NCBI GenBank assembly: GCA_947494305.1
Contig: CANLUL010000003.1
Coordinates: 124,001-188,000, forward strand
DNA length: 64,000 bases
DNA from: an uncultured Sphingomonadaceae bacterium
Lineage (GTDB): Bacteria > Pseudomonadota > Alphaproteobacteria > Sphingomonadales > Sphingomonadaceae
Direction: 5' to 3'
The notes under the pieces were generated by a model. It made no database searches. It worked only from the letters and a program-made list of their open reading frames with translations, and had not been told where the DNA came from. The translations under genes and the position numbers were made by a program. Position 1 is the first letter of the stretch, and the number at the start of each line of letters is the position of its first letter. Below, piece after piece: positions 1 through 8,006 of the stretch.

Positions 1-245
1 GTCATTGGACCATCGAAGGTGCAGTGACCAGTCAGTTTGAAAACCACATCCGCGCAATTTGCGGTTTGCCATTGGGCGATACAGGGCTAGCGGCAAAGCG
101 CGTGGAGATGCATAATTTGATCGGACATCAAGCGGATGACTGGGGAGAGTTGCTGGCCGAAAGTGGCAATCACCTCCATCTCTACGGAAAGACAGAGGTG
201 CGCGATGGCCGCAAAATGGGGCACGTCACCAAGCTGTTTTTCTAA
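1..245 (+). CDS. purK: 5-(carboxyamino)imidazole ribonucleotide synthase, C-terminal fragment
   Basis: This is the last 80 or so residues of PurK; the gene starts before the window. The frame is open from position 3 and begins with HWTIEGAVTSQFENH, the conserved stretch of the ATP-grasp carboxylase near the C-terminus, followed by GNHLHLYGKTEVRDGRKMGH, the usual PurK end. PurK converts AIR, ATP and bicarbonate to N5-CAIR in purine synthesis. A GTG at 24 lies inside the conserved motif and is not the start. folA follows after 24 bases on the same strand, so the genes may be co-transcribed. Confidence 0.93.
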   Translation, partial: HWTIEGAVTSQFENHIRAICGLPLGDTGLAAKRVEMHNLIGHQADDWGELLAESGNHLHLYGKTEVRDGRKMGHVTKLFF

Positions 246-269
246 ACTCAATTGCGCTAGGCCCGTTTC

Positions 270-764
270 ATGGATCATCCCGAAATCTTTCTGATACTGG
301 CGCGTGCTGACAATGGAGTGATCGGGAAAGATGGGGATATGCCATGGCATTTGCCTAGTGATTTGCGCCGTTTCAAATCTCTGACATCGGGCAAACCCAT
401 GATCATGGGGCGAAAGACATTTGATAGTTTGCCTGGGCTATTATCCGGTCGTCGCCATATTGTTCTGACCCGAGATCGGGATTGGCAGGCAGATGGCGCA
501 GAGGTCGTGTATAGCGTGGAAGAAGCTTTGAGGATTGCCAACGCCCCGCATATAGCGATTATTGGTGGTGCAGAGATCTACAACTTGTTTCTTGAAAAAG
601 CCGATCGGATCGAATTGACCGAAGTACATGTTAAACCGGATGGCGATACGATGATCGATGGCTTTGACTACCGGCATTGGCGAGAGATAAAACGAGAAAC
701 CATCGAGGCAGAAGATAGCAAGCCTGCTCATAGTTTCGTGACACTGATGAAGGAAATATCATGA
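270..764 (+). CDS. folA: dihydrofolate reductase
   Basis: The protein has 164 residues, the normal size for a chromosomal type I dihydrofolate reductase, which reduces dihydrofolate to tetrahydrofolate with NADPH. The N-terminal ADNGVIGKDGDMPWHLPSDL block contains the catalytic acidic residue (D31, equivalent to D27 of E. coli), and GRKTFDSLP and IGGAEIYNLF are the NADPH-binding signatures. Its stop overlaps the start of the next gene as ATGA (761-764), which points to translational coupling with the dipeptidase. Confidence 0.95.
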   Translation: MDHPEIFLILARADNGVIGKDGDMPWHLPSDLRRFKSLTSGKPMIMGRKTFDSLPGLLSGRRHIVLTRDRDWQADGAEVVYSVEEALRIANAPHIAIIGGAEIYNLFLEKADRIELTEVHVKPDGDTMIDGFDYRHWREIKRETIEAEDSKPAHSFVTLMKEIS

Positions 765-1990
765 AAAAAATTGGTCTGTCACTACTGGGTTTGCTTGTCA
801 TCGCCGTTATTGCATGGTTCCTTTTCGCGCCAGCTCAGTTTGAAAAACAAACCAACATGATCGACGGCGAACCATTGCCGGAAATCAGGGCTGATGCTCA
901 AAAATTGCACGACAGTTTGCTAATTGTCGATCTGCACGGCGATACATTGTTATGGAAGCGCAAGGTTACCGACAGCGTCGACCGCGGCCATATTGATCTG
1001 CAGCGGATGCAGAAAGGCAATGTCGGGCTGCAGATTTTTTCCAGTGTCAGCAAAACACCGCGCGGGCAGAATTACGATAGCAACAGCGACGAAACAGACA
1101 ATATCACACTGCTGGCGATAACGCAGTTACAGCCCATGCGTACCTGGTTCTCCTTGCTCGAGCGGCAGCTTTATCATGGCATGAAACTGAGTGATGCTGT
1201 GACCGATTCCGAAGGTGCTTTAACGCAAATCCAGTCTGCTAGTGATGCAGATGGGCTCCCCGAACTGCGCGGAAAAACCGCGGAAGAAAACGGACAGGCA
1301 GTCATAGGAACGCTATTTTCTGCGGAGGGTTTACAAACCCTCGAGGGCAAACAGGAAAATCTCCAGAAACTCTATGACGCCGGGATGCGAATGGCGGGCC
1401 TAGTTCATTTCTTTGATAATGAACTAGCCGGTTCCATGCATGGTGTCGAAAAAGGCGGATTGACCGATTTTGGCCGCACTATCATGCGCAATATGGAAGA
1501 AATGGGCATGATCGTTGATATCGCCCATAGCAGCCATGAGACGGTTGCCGAAGTGCTCGAAATCGCGCGCAGGCCGGTTGTTTCCAGCCATGGCGGCGTG
1601 CAGGCCGTATGCGGTGTTAATCGCAACCTGACCGATGAAGAGATTAAGGGCGTGGCCGCAACCGGCGGCGTGATAGGTTTGGGTTATTGGGATGGTGCGA
1701 TGTGCGACACCGATCCCAAAACGGTTGCCAAAGCCGTCAAACATGTTCGTGATCTGGTCGGGATTGAACATGCGGCACTGGGCAGTGATTTTGACGGGGC
1801 TGTGACGACGCGCTTTGATACCAGCGGCATTGTGCATATCACGCAGGCGTTGATGGATGCGGGCTTTACCGAAGAAGAAATCCACGCCGTGATGGGCCTC
1901 AATGCCATGCGGTTGATTCAAAAGGGCCTGATCCCGATGAAAGACTTGCCGCAAGAACTAGTTGAAGAATCAGGCGAATCTAGTCAGTAG
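761..1990 (+). CDS. membrane-anchored dipeptidase (peptidase M19 family)
   Basis: This 409-residue protein belongs to the renal dipeptidase family of binuclear zinc peptidases, which cleave dipeptides and sometimes other amide substrates. An N-terminal hydrophobic segment (residues 4-22, after MKK) should anchor or export it. The family metal ligands can be seen: HGD at 59-61, the glutamate of TLFSAEGL, the histidines of DIAHSS and SSHGG, and the aspartate of GSDFDG. It overlaps folA by 4 bases. The substrate cannot be told from sequence; peptidoglycan-derived or D-amino-acid dipeptides are possible. Confidence 0.9.
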   Translation: MKKIGLSLLGLLVIAVIAWFLFAPAQFEKQTNMIDGEPLPEIRADAQKLHDSLLIVDLHGDTLLWKRKVTDSVDRGHIDLQRMQKGNVGLQIFSSVSKTPRGQNYDSNSDETDNITLLAITQLQPMRTWFSLLERQLYHGMKLSDAVTDSEGALTQIQSASDADGLPELRGKTAEENGQAVIGTLFSAEGLQTLEGKQENLQKLYDAGMRMAGLVHFFDNELAGSMHGVEKGGLTDFGRTIMRNMEEMGMIVDIAHSSHETVAEVLEIARRPVVSSHGGVQAVCGVNRNLTDEEIKGVAATGGVIGLGYWDGAMCDTDPKTVAKAVKHVRDLVGIEHAALGSDFDGAVTTRFDTSGIVHITQALMDAGFTEEEIHAVMGLNAMRLIQKGLIPMKDLPQELVEESGESSQ

Positions 1991-1997
1991 CCAATAT

Positions 1998-2921
1998 ATG
2001 CAAAGGCTAAGGGGCAATGACCGGATAGAAGGCGATCTGCGCGGTGCGATTATCGCGCTGGGTAATTTTGATGGTTTTCATTTTGGGCATCAAGCGGTGG
2101 CGGGCAAAGCGCTCAGCTGGGCGCAACAAGAAGGTCGCCCTGCGATTATTGCCACTTTCGATCCACACCCGATTCGATTTTTCAAGCCCGATGTGCCGCC
2201 TTTCCGCCTGACCACATTGGATCAGCGGCAACGCCATTTTGCCGATGCCGGCGCCGGCGCCATGTTGGTATTTGAATTTGACGCGGAACTGGCTGGAACC
2301 CTTGCTGAGGATTTTATCGCGGAGTTACTCGTTGACCGCTTTGGCGCGCACGGTGTTGTGACCGGGGAAGATTTCACATTTGGCAAGGGTGCCAAAGGCA
2401 ACGTCCAATTGCTCAAAGAACATGGGGCATCGATTGGATTGTCCGCTCAAAGCGCCGGTGCCATTAGCGATAGCGATGATGTGATTTCATCCAGCCGCAT
2501 TCGAACCGCGCTGACCGAAGGCCGCTGCGAGGAAGCGGGGCGTTTACTCACCCGTCCCTTCACCATTCAGGGCGAGGTGATCCATGGCGATAAAAATGGA
2601 CGGAAACTTGGTTTCCCCACCGCTAACATCGATCTGGGTCAATATCAGCGACCGAAATATGGAATTTACGCGGTTAAGGGACGTTTGCCCGATGGGCGTG
2701 TGGTGAATGGCGCGGCCAATCTGGGTGTGCGCCCTAGCTTCGATCCACCGAAAGAATTGCTTGAGCCTTATTTCTTTGACTTTGCGGAAGACCTATATGG
2801 CCAGACGATTGAAGTGGAGCTCCATCACTTCCTGCGCGGCGAGCAGAAATTTGATGATCTCGATGCGCTGAAAGCACAGATGGACAAAGACTGCGACAAA
2901 GCCAGAGAACTGCTCGAATGA
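1998..2921 (+). CDS. ribF: bifunctional riboflavin kinase / FAD synthetase
   Basis: RibF makes FMN and then FAD from riboflavin. The N-terminal adenylyltransferase domain has GNFDGFHFGH at 22-31 (nucleotide-binding HxGH type) and the SSSRIR motif. The C-terminal kinase domain has GEVIHGDKNGRKLGFPTAN, the flavokinase ATP and metal site. The ATG at 1998 gives the usual 307 residues; a longer in-frame TTG at 1962 lies inside the preceding gene and is less likely. The stop overlaps the next start as ATGA. Confidence 0.94.
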   Translation: MQRLRGNDRIEGDLRGAIIALGNFDGFHFGHQAVAGKALSWAQQEGRPAIIATFDPHPIRFFKPDVPPFRLTTLDQRQRHFADAGAGAMLVFEFDAELAGTLAEDFIAELLVDRFGAHGVVTGEDFTFGKGAKGNVQLLKEHGASIGLSAQSAGAISDSDDVISSSRIRTALTEGRCEEAGRLLTRPFTIQGEVIHGDKNGRKLGFPTANIDLGQYQRPKYGIYAVKGRLPDGRVVNGAANLGVRPSFDPPKELLEPYFFDFAEDLYGQTIEVELHHFLRGEQKFDDLDALKAQMDKDCDKARELLE

Positions 2922-3898
2922 AGAAGCTCCTATTGTGGGCGTTTGGCGGTTTTTGGCTGCTCATCATCGGGTTTTATCTTTTTCATAGTTCGATATGGGC
3001 ACCGGCCAGAGGCGGCACGGTTAAAATGATTGCCAACGGCAATATCTATCAACCGTATGACCGCACTGGCCTTGGTCCTGATGATTGCACCGCAACGCGG
3101 ATTGGCGCCAAAGCTACCAAGCCGATTTTCCAGAATACCGTCCATGCCATCCGGGCTGCATCGGAAGCCCAGGCAGATATGGTGGAAGTTGATGTTGCGC
3201 CGACCAAAGGCGGGAAAATGGTGCTGTTCGGTGATCAGGACTTGAGCTGTCGCACCGATGGCAAAGGCACGACCGGTGATTTGACGTTGGAAGAACTCCA
3301 AAAATTGGACCTTGGCTATGGTCTGACGCCGGATGACGGCAAGAGCTTTCCATTGCGCGGCGAAGGCGTTGGAAAAATGGCCACTGTCGAAGATGCGCTG
3401 GGCTCAGAGACCAAAAAGCCATTCATGTTCCACTTCAGAAGTGATGACCCCAAGGAAGCAGACCAGCTTCTTGCGATCCTCAAAGCGCAAGGTCGCAATC
3501 CAGTGACCGAGGGTGATGGTTTCTATGGCAACCCAGTACCGGTAAAACGGATGCGGGCGCTGGTTCCCGGCATATGGGCTTGGACTGCCGCCGAAGGGTT
3601 GGCCTGCGCATCGGATTATCGGCTGGCAGGGTGGATAGGATCGCTACCTGAGAGTTGTAAAGGTGGTACCATGATCGTTTCACTGGATCAGCAGTGGCGC
3701 ATCGCTGGATGGCCCAACCGGACGGCAGAACGCATGGAAGAACATGGCGGGCATATCATTCTTGCTGCCGGACAGGATGAGCATGGCGAGCTGGTCGGAC
3801 TGCGCAACTGGAAGCAGCTGGAATCGATCAACGGCAGCTACAAGGGCTGGCTTTGGGTCGATGATATTGCCACCGTCGGGCCCGCTTTAGTGCGTTGA
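2918..3898 (+). CDS. glycerophosphodiester phosphodiesterase family protein, probably inactive
   Basis: This 326-residue protein starts with a membrane segment (residues 3-22) and then follows the glycerophosphodiesterase fold: the DRTGLGPDDCTATRI segment, an ENT-like QNT, a VEVDV metal motif (E90, D92), the CRTDGKGTTGDLTLEEL block and a late WGWPNR-like segment (AGWPNR). Two expected catalytic histidines are absent. The HRG motif reads ANG (N40-G41) and the HD motif reads GD (G105-D106). The fold assignment is firm, but phosphodiesterase activity is doubtful; a pseudoenzyme or lipid-binding role is possible. It overlaps ribF by 4 bases. Confidence 0.8.
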   Translation: MKKLLLWAFGGFWLLIIGFYLFHSSIWAPARGGTVKMIANGNIYQPYDRTGLGPDDCTATRIGAKATKPIFQNTVHAIRAASEAQADMVEVDVAPTKGGKMVLFGDQDLSCRTDGKGTTGDLTLEELQKLDLGYGLTPDDGKSFPLRGEGVGKMATVEDALGSETKKPFMFHFRSDDPKEADQLLAILKAQGRNPVTEGDGFYGNPVPVKRMRALVPGIWAWTAAEGLACASDYRLAGWIGSLPESCKGGTMIVSLDQQWRIAGWPNRTAERMEEHGGHIILAAGQDEHGELVGLRNWKQLESINGSYKGWLWVDDIATVGPALVR

Positions 3899-3906
3899 GT
3901 CCCGGC

Positions 3907-3923
3907 TGCGCTGTTGCAGCGCA
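3907..3923. other. short hairpin between the GDPD-like gene and ileS
   Basis: TGCGCTG, a three-base loop TTG and CAGCGCA form a perfect 7-bp hairpin just after the stop of the GDPD-like gene. No T-run follows on the plus strand (A residues follow), so it is not a convincing intrinsic terminator for that gene. It may stabilise the mRNA 3' end. Confidence 0.35.
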
Positions 3924-3971
3924 AAAACCATGCTTGCACAGGCCCGCAACCTCGCCTAATCCGCTCCGATC

Positions 3972-6872
3972 ATGACTAAAGCTCCAGACTATAAAGACAC
4001 GGTTTTCCTGCCGAAAACCGATTTCCCCATGAAGGCCGGCCTTGCGAACAAGGAACCGGGCATCTTGGAGCGCTGGCAGAATATTGATCTTTACGAAAAA
4101 TTGCGCGCGGCGCGTGACGGGCGGGAGAAGTTCATTTTCCACGATGGCCCGCCCTATGCCAATGGCAATATCCATATTGGTCATGCGCTGAACAAGACTC
4201 TGAAAGACATTACTGTCCGTTCGCAGAACCTGCTGGGCAAGGACGCGCCGTTTGTGCCTGGTTGGGACTGCCACGGCCTGCCGATCGAGTGGAAGATCGA
4301 GGAACAATATCGCAAGAAAAAGCGCAACAAGGACGAGGTTCCGGCCAGCGAGTTCCGCAAGGAATGCCGCGAATATGCGGACAAATGGGTGAATGTGCAG
4401 CGCGAGGAGTTCAAGCGGCTTGGCGTTTTGGCGCAGTGGGATAAGCCTTATCTGACGATGGATTATGCCGCCGAAGCGGCGATTGTCACCGAATTGCTGA
4501 AATTTGCGGAAGCGGGACAACTGTATCGCGGCGCGAAACCGGTGATGTGGTCGCCGGTGGAGAAAACCGCGTTGGCCGAGGCCGAGGTGGAATATGAAGA
4601 TATTGTCTCGACACAGATTGATGTGGCGTTTGAGATTGTAGATAGCCCAATGCGGGAATTAGTTGGCGCTAACGCAATAATCTGGACAACAACACCTTGG
4701 ACGATTCCAGTCAATCAAGGTCTCTCTTTCGGATCTGATATTATGTATCAAGTATTTCGAGTTGCAGACGGTCGGCGGTTCGTTGTTGCTGAAGATCTTC
4801 GAGACGAATTCTGTGCCCGTGCGGGATTGGAATATGACCCTGCAATTCAAGATGAAGTTGACGACGTATTCTTCAAAGGGGAGATGTTCGGACTAACTGA
4901 TGACCCTGCAGTTGGTGGGCGAACAATCGCCAAACACCCGATGGCGGACAAATTCCCGGACAGCGATTTTTACACCAAACCCCGCCCCTTCCTCGACGGC
5001 TCGCATTTCGTCACCACCGAAGCAGGCACGGGCCTCGTCCATATGGCACCCGATCATGGCGAGGATGATTTTGACCTGTGCAAGGCCAATGGCATCAACC
5101 CCGTTTTTGCTGTCGATGCGGGCGGGCAATATCGCGAGGATTGGGCCTGGCTGCCGCTGACCGGCAGTGTGATCAACAAGAAATTTGTTGGCAGCGAAGG
5201 CCCGATCTGTTCGGACCTGCGCGAAGCCGGTAGCTTGCTCTCGGCCAGCGATGATTTCCAGCATAGCTATCCACATAGCTGGCGCTCGAAAGCGAAGATT
5301 ATCTATCGCTGCACGCCGCAATGGTTTGTGCCGATGGACACTGACCTCACGCATTTGCCCGCCAAAACCCCGCAAGAAAAAGGCTGGGAAAGCGAAGGCG
5401 GTGCGGTTGATCTGTCGGATGAGACACTTTGCGCCTCACCGAGCTTGCGAGAAGTCGCGCTCGATGAAATCCGCAACAAAGTGCGTTTCGTTCCCGAGCG
5501 CGGTCGTCGCCGGCTCGAATCGATGGTCGAAGGCCGCCCTGACTGGGTGCTTTCCCGTCAACGCGCATGGGGTGTGCCGATCGCACTTTTTGTTGATCGT
5601 AAGAGTGGTGAGTATCTCAACGATCCGGCGGTTAACGAACGCATCATTGCGGCGTTTAAAGAATCCGGGGCGGATGCCTGGTTCAACGCCAATCATCAGG
5701 ATTTCCTCGGCGATAAATACGCGCTCGATGACTATGAAGTGATCACCGATATTCTCGACGTCTGGTTCGACAGTGGCTGTACCCATGCATTCGTGCTCGA
5801 AAGCGGAAAATGGCCCGATCATCAGACGCCTGCCGATCTCTATCTGGAAGGCAGCGATCAACATCGCGGCTGGTTCCAAAGCAGTCTTTTGGAAAGCTGC
5901 GGCACCCGGGGGCATGCACCCTATAAAGCTGTCCTCACCCACGGGATGACGCTGGATAAAGCCGGCAAAAAAATGTCGAAGTCGCTGGGTAATACGCTTG
6001 ATCCGCAAAAAGTCATCAACGTCAATGGCGCAGACATTTTGCGTCTGTGGGCGGCGAGTGTCGATTTCACCGAGGACCACCGGATTGGTGATGAGATCCT
6101 GAAAGGGGTCACCGACAATTATCGCAAGCTGCGCAACACGTTCCGCTACATGTTGGGTGGGCTTTCCGATTTCACCGATGATGAACGGGTTGCTGTGGCC
6201 GATATGCCTGAGCTGGAGCGCTATATCCTGCACCGCCTTGCCGAGGTGGATGCCGAACTCAAACAGCATGTGAATGACTTTGCTTTCGGCCCCTATATGC
6301 GCACGCTATCCGCGTTCGCGCAGGAAGATCTGAGCGCCTTCTTCTTCGATATTCGCAAAGATTGCCTCTATTGCGATGCGCCGGATGATCCGAAGCGCAT
6401 GGCGTATCGGACCGTGATGGACATTCTATTCCACGCACTCACGCGCTATATCGCCCCGGTGCTCGTCTTTACCTCTGAAGAAATTTGGCAGAGCCGTTTC
6501 CCGGATGAGAATGATTCTATCCATTTGAAAGTCTGGCCAGAAGTTGATCTGCGTTGGGGCGATGATGCGCTGGCTGCGAAATGGACAACCATCCGCGAAG
6601 CGCGAACCAGCGTGACGGAGGCGATCGAACCGTTGCGCCGTGAAAAAACAATCCGCTCCAGTCTGGAAGCCGAAGTCAGCTTTCCGATGGCTGACCTACC
6701 GGTTGATGCTGATGAGTTTGCCGAATTGACCATTGTTGCAAAAGTGAGCAATGGCTCCGAAATCAATGTGACCAAAACGGATAACCACAAATGCGGACGT
6801 TGCTGGCGCTTGCTTCCCGAAGTCGAGGAAGACGGCGCTTTGTGCGGACGCTGTGAGAAGGTGTTAGCTTGA
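3972..6872 (+). CDS. ileS: isoleucyl-tRNA synthetase
   Basis: IleRS charges tRNA-Ile. The 966-residue protein has the class I HIGH motif at 68-71, the WTTTPWTIP editing-domain signature near 237, KMSKS at 667-671, and a C-terminal zinc knuckle (CGRCW ... CGRCE) near 935-961. It is the normal length for the bacterial zinc-containing form. lspA follows with a one-base overlap, a common arrangement. One internal segment (about 4637-4930) uses very different codons from the rest of the gene and is listed separately. Confidence 0.97.
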   Translation: MTKAPDYKDTVFLPKTDFPMKAGLANKEPGILERWQNIDLYEKLRAARDGREKFIFHDGPPYANGNIHIGHALNKTLKDITVRSQNLLGKDAPFVPGWDCHGLPIEWKIEEQYRKKKRNKDEVPASEFRKECREYADKWVNVQREEFKRLGVLAQWDKPYLTMDYAAEAAIVTELLKFAEAGQLYRGAKPVMWSPVEKTALAEAEVEYEDIVSTQIDVAFEIVDSPMRELVGANAIIWTTTPWTIPVNQGLSFGSDIMYQVFRVADGRRFVVAEDLRDEFCARAGLEYDPAIQDEVDDVFFKGEMFGLTDDPAVGGRTIAKHPMADKFPDSDFYTKPRPFLDGSHFVTTEAGTGLVHMAPDHGEDDFDLCKANGINPVFAVDAGGQYREDWAWLPLTGSVINKKFVGSEGPICSDLREAGSLLSASDDFQHSYPHSWRSKAKIIYRCTPQWFVPMDTDLTHLPAKTPQEKGWESEGGAVDLSDETLCASPSLREVALDEIRNKVRFVPERGRRRLESMVEGRPDWVLSRQRAWGVPIALFVDRKSGEYLNDPAVNERIIAAFKESGADAWFNANHQDFLGDKYALDDYEVITDILDVWFDSGCTHAFVLESGKWPDHQTPADLYLEGSDQHRGWFQSSLLESCGTRGHAPYKAVLTHGMTLDKAGKKMSKSLGNTLDPQKVINVNGADILRLWAASVDFTEDHRIGDEILKGVTDNYRKLRNTFRYMLGGLSDFTDDERVAVADMPELERYILHRLAEVDAELKQHVNDFAFGPYMRTLSAFAQEDLSAFFFDIRKDCLYCDAPDDPKRMAYRTVMDILFHALTRYIAPVLVFTSEEIWQSRFPDENDSIHLKVWPEVDLRWGDDALAAKWTTIREARTSVTEAIEPLRREKTIRSSLEAEVSFPMADLPVDADEFAELTIVAKVSNGSEINVTKTDNHKCGRCWRLLPEVEEDGALCGRCEKVLA
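4637..4930 (+). other. atypical-codon segment inside ileS editing domain
   Basis: Across roughly residues 222-320 of IleRS the codons change abruptly. Codons such as ATA, CTA, CGA, GGA, ACA, GCA and CCT become frequent, where the flanks prefer ACC, GCG, CTG, GGC and CGC. The reading frame and the editing signature are kept, and the GC-rich usage resumes near CACCCGATGGCGGACAAA. The pattern fits homologous replacement by DNA from a more AT-rich donor, giving a mosaic gene. The limits were judged by eye. Confidence 0.6.
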
Positions 6873-7384
6873 TGGAGCAACTCAAAAAATACCGTCGCAA
6901 CGGACTGATCATCGCCTTTTTGATTTTCGCCCTCGACCAGGTGATGAAATTGTTCATTGTGCACTCCATTGGCTTGCGCGGCAAAGGGCAGATTGAACTG
7001 CTGCCTTTTTTCAACCTGACCTGGGCCGAAAATTATGGCGTTTCGATGGGAATGCTAACCGCATCGAGTGATTTTCAACGTTGGGCGCTGGTCGCGCTAA
7101 CCGCCATTATCGCATTAGCAGTCGCCGTCTGGATGTGGAAAGAAACAGCTAAATGGGATATTGTCGCTCTTTCCATGGTATTGGGCGGTGCAGCTGGAAA
7201 TATTGTCGACCGCGCGATGTATGGATATGTGGTCGACTTTCTCGACTTGCATATTAACGGCTTTCGGCCGTTTCTAATTTTCAACGTTGCGGATGCCTGT
7301 ATCAGTATAGGCGTTGCGATATTACTCATCCGCGCCCTGTTTTTTGCCAAGAAGGAAGATGACGTTCAGGCTGCTGACAGTTGA
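6872..7384 (+). CDS. lspA: lipoprotein signal peptidase
   Basis: LspA (signal peptidase II) cleaves the signal peptide of prolipoproteins in the inner membrane. The 170-residue protein has four hydrophobic segments and both catalytic aspartate motifs, NIVDRAMYGYVVDF and FNVADACIS. The ATG at 6872 overlaps the ileS stop (TGATG); a TTG three bases upstream is in frame but unlikely. A lipoprotein gene follows directly. Confidence 0.96.
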   Translation: MEQLKKYRRNGLIIAFLIFALDQVMKLFIVHSIGLRGKGQIELLPFFNLTWAENYGVSMGMLTASSDFQRWALVALTAIIALAVAVWMWKETAKWDIVALSMVLGGAAGNIVDRAMYGYVVDFLDLHINGFRPFLIFNVADACISIGVAILLIRALFFAKKEDDVQAADS

Positions 7385-7439
7385 ATTGTTACAAGAGCCC
7401 GCTATTAGGCTTTGATAAAGATGTTTAAGGGATCAAATC

Positions 7440-7847
7440 ATGCGTAAGACCACCGTTGCTATCAGCCTCGTTTCTTTGGCCAGCCTGACCGCCTGCGGCT
7501 CTAGCGGCCTGCTCAATCGTGACCGTCCCGATGAATTTGCAGTGTCGCGTCAGCCACCTCTTGTGATTCCACCCGATTTCGCCCTTACCCCGCCCAAGCC
7601 GGGCCAGCCGCGCCCACAAACTGGCGGTGTGCAACAACAAACTCTGGAAGCCATGTTTGGCGGATCTCAGGCGCGTAGCGTAACCGAAGCTGCGGTCGTT
7701 AGCCAAGCCGGTAGCTCCGATGCAGGTATTCGTTCGGCGGTAGGTGATCCGGGTACCAACACCGTCGATAAAGGCAGTGTAACCCGCGATATTATTGCCG
7801 CTCCCGAAGGTGACGGACAAAACGCACAGGCCGCTACGCCGGAATAA
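7440..7847 (+). CDS. DUF3035 lipoprotein, BamF-type candidate
   Basis: The 135-residue protein starts with a lipoprotein signal whose lipobox SLTAC places the lipidated cysteine at residue 19. The mature part carries RDRPDEFAVSRQPPLVIPPDF, a motif typical of the DUF3035 family and shared with the BAM-complex lipoprotein BamF described in Caulobacter; the rest is proline- and alanine-rich. An outer-membrane, BAM-associated role is inferred from the motif. It lies 55 bases after lspA and may be co-transcribed with it. No catalytic residues are expected. Confidence 0.75.
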   Translation: MRKTTVAISLVSLASLTACGSSGLLNRDRPDEFAVSRQPPLVIPPDFALTPPKPGQPRPQTGGVQQQTLEAMFGGSQARSVTEAAVVSQAGSSDAGIRSAVGDPGTNTVDKGSVTRDIIAAPEGDGQNAQAATPE

Positions 7848-7852
7848 TCCTG

Positions 7853-8002
7853 TGCCCCGGCGAAGGCCGGGGTCCATCTAGAGAATTCACGTCTTTTCAC
7901 AATGGTGTCGGTGCGCGCAACAGCGCTATCGTTGCGCTATCCCATAGCGTTTGTGCGTTGAGGCATTGTTCAGGATATGGGGCCCCGCCTGCACAGGGGC
8001 TC
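7853..8002. repeat. REP-like inverted doublet between the DUF3035 gene and purH
   Basis: The left element is a hairpin with arms CCCCGGC (7855-7861) and GCCGGGG (7866-7872), loop GAAG, followed by TCCATC. The right element (7982-8000, GCCCC ... GGGGC around GCCTGCACA) matches the same consensus on the opposite strand. Together they form an inverted REP doublet (REPIN-like) between two convergent genes. A second doublet with the same consensus lies at 29624-29704. Confidence 0.6.
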
Positions 8003-8006
8003 CGAC

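Noticed and set aside
3907-3923. Intrinsic terminator between the GDPD-like gene and ileS
   Set aside because: The hairpin is perfect but is followed by A residues, not a T-run, on the coding strand.
5436-6269. Minus-strand open frame of about 277 codons inside ileS
   Set aside because: It is fully antisense to the conserved IleRS core including KMSKS and has no recognisable domain.
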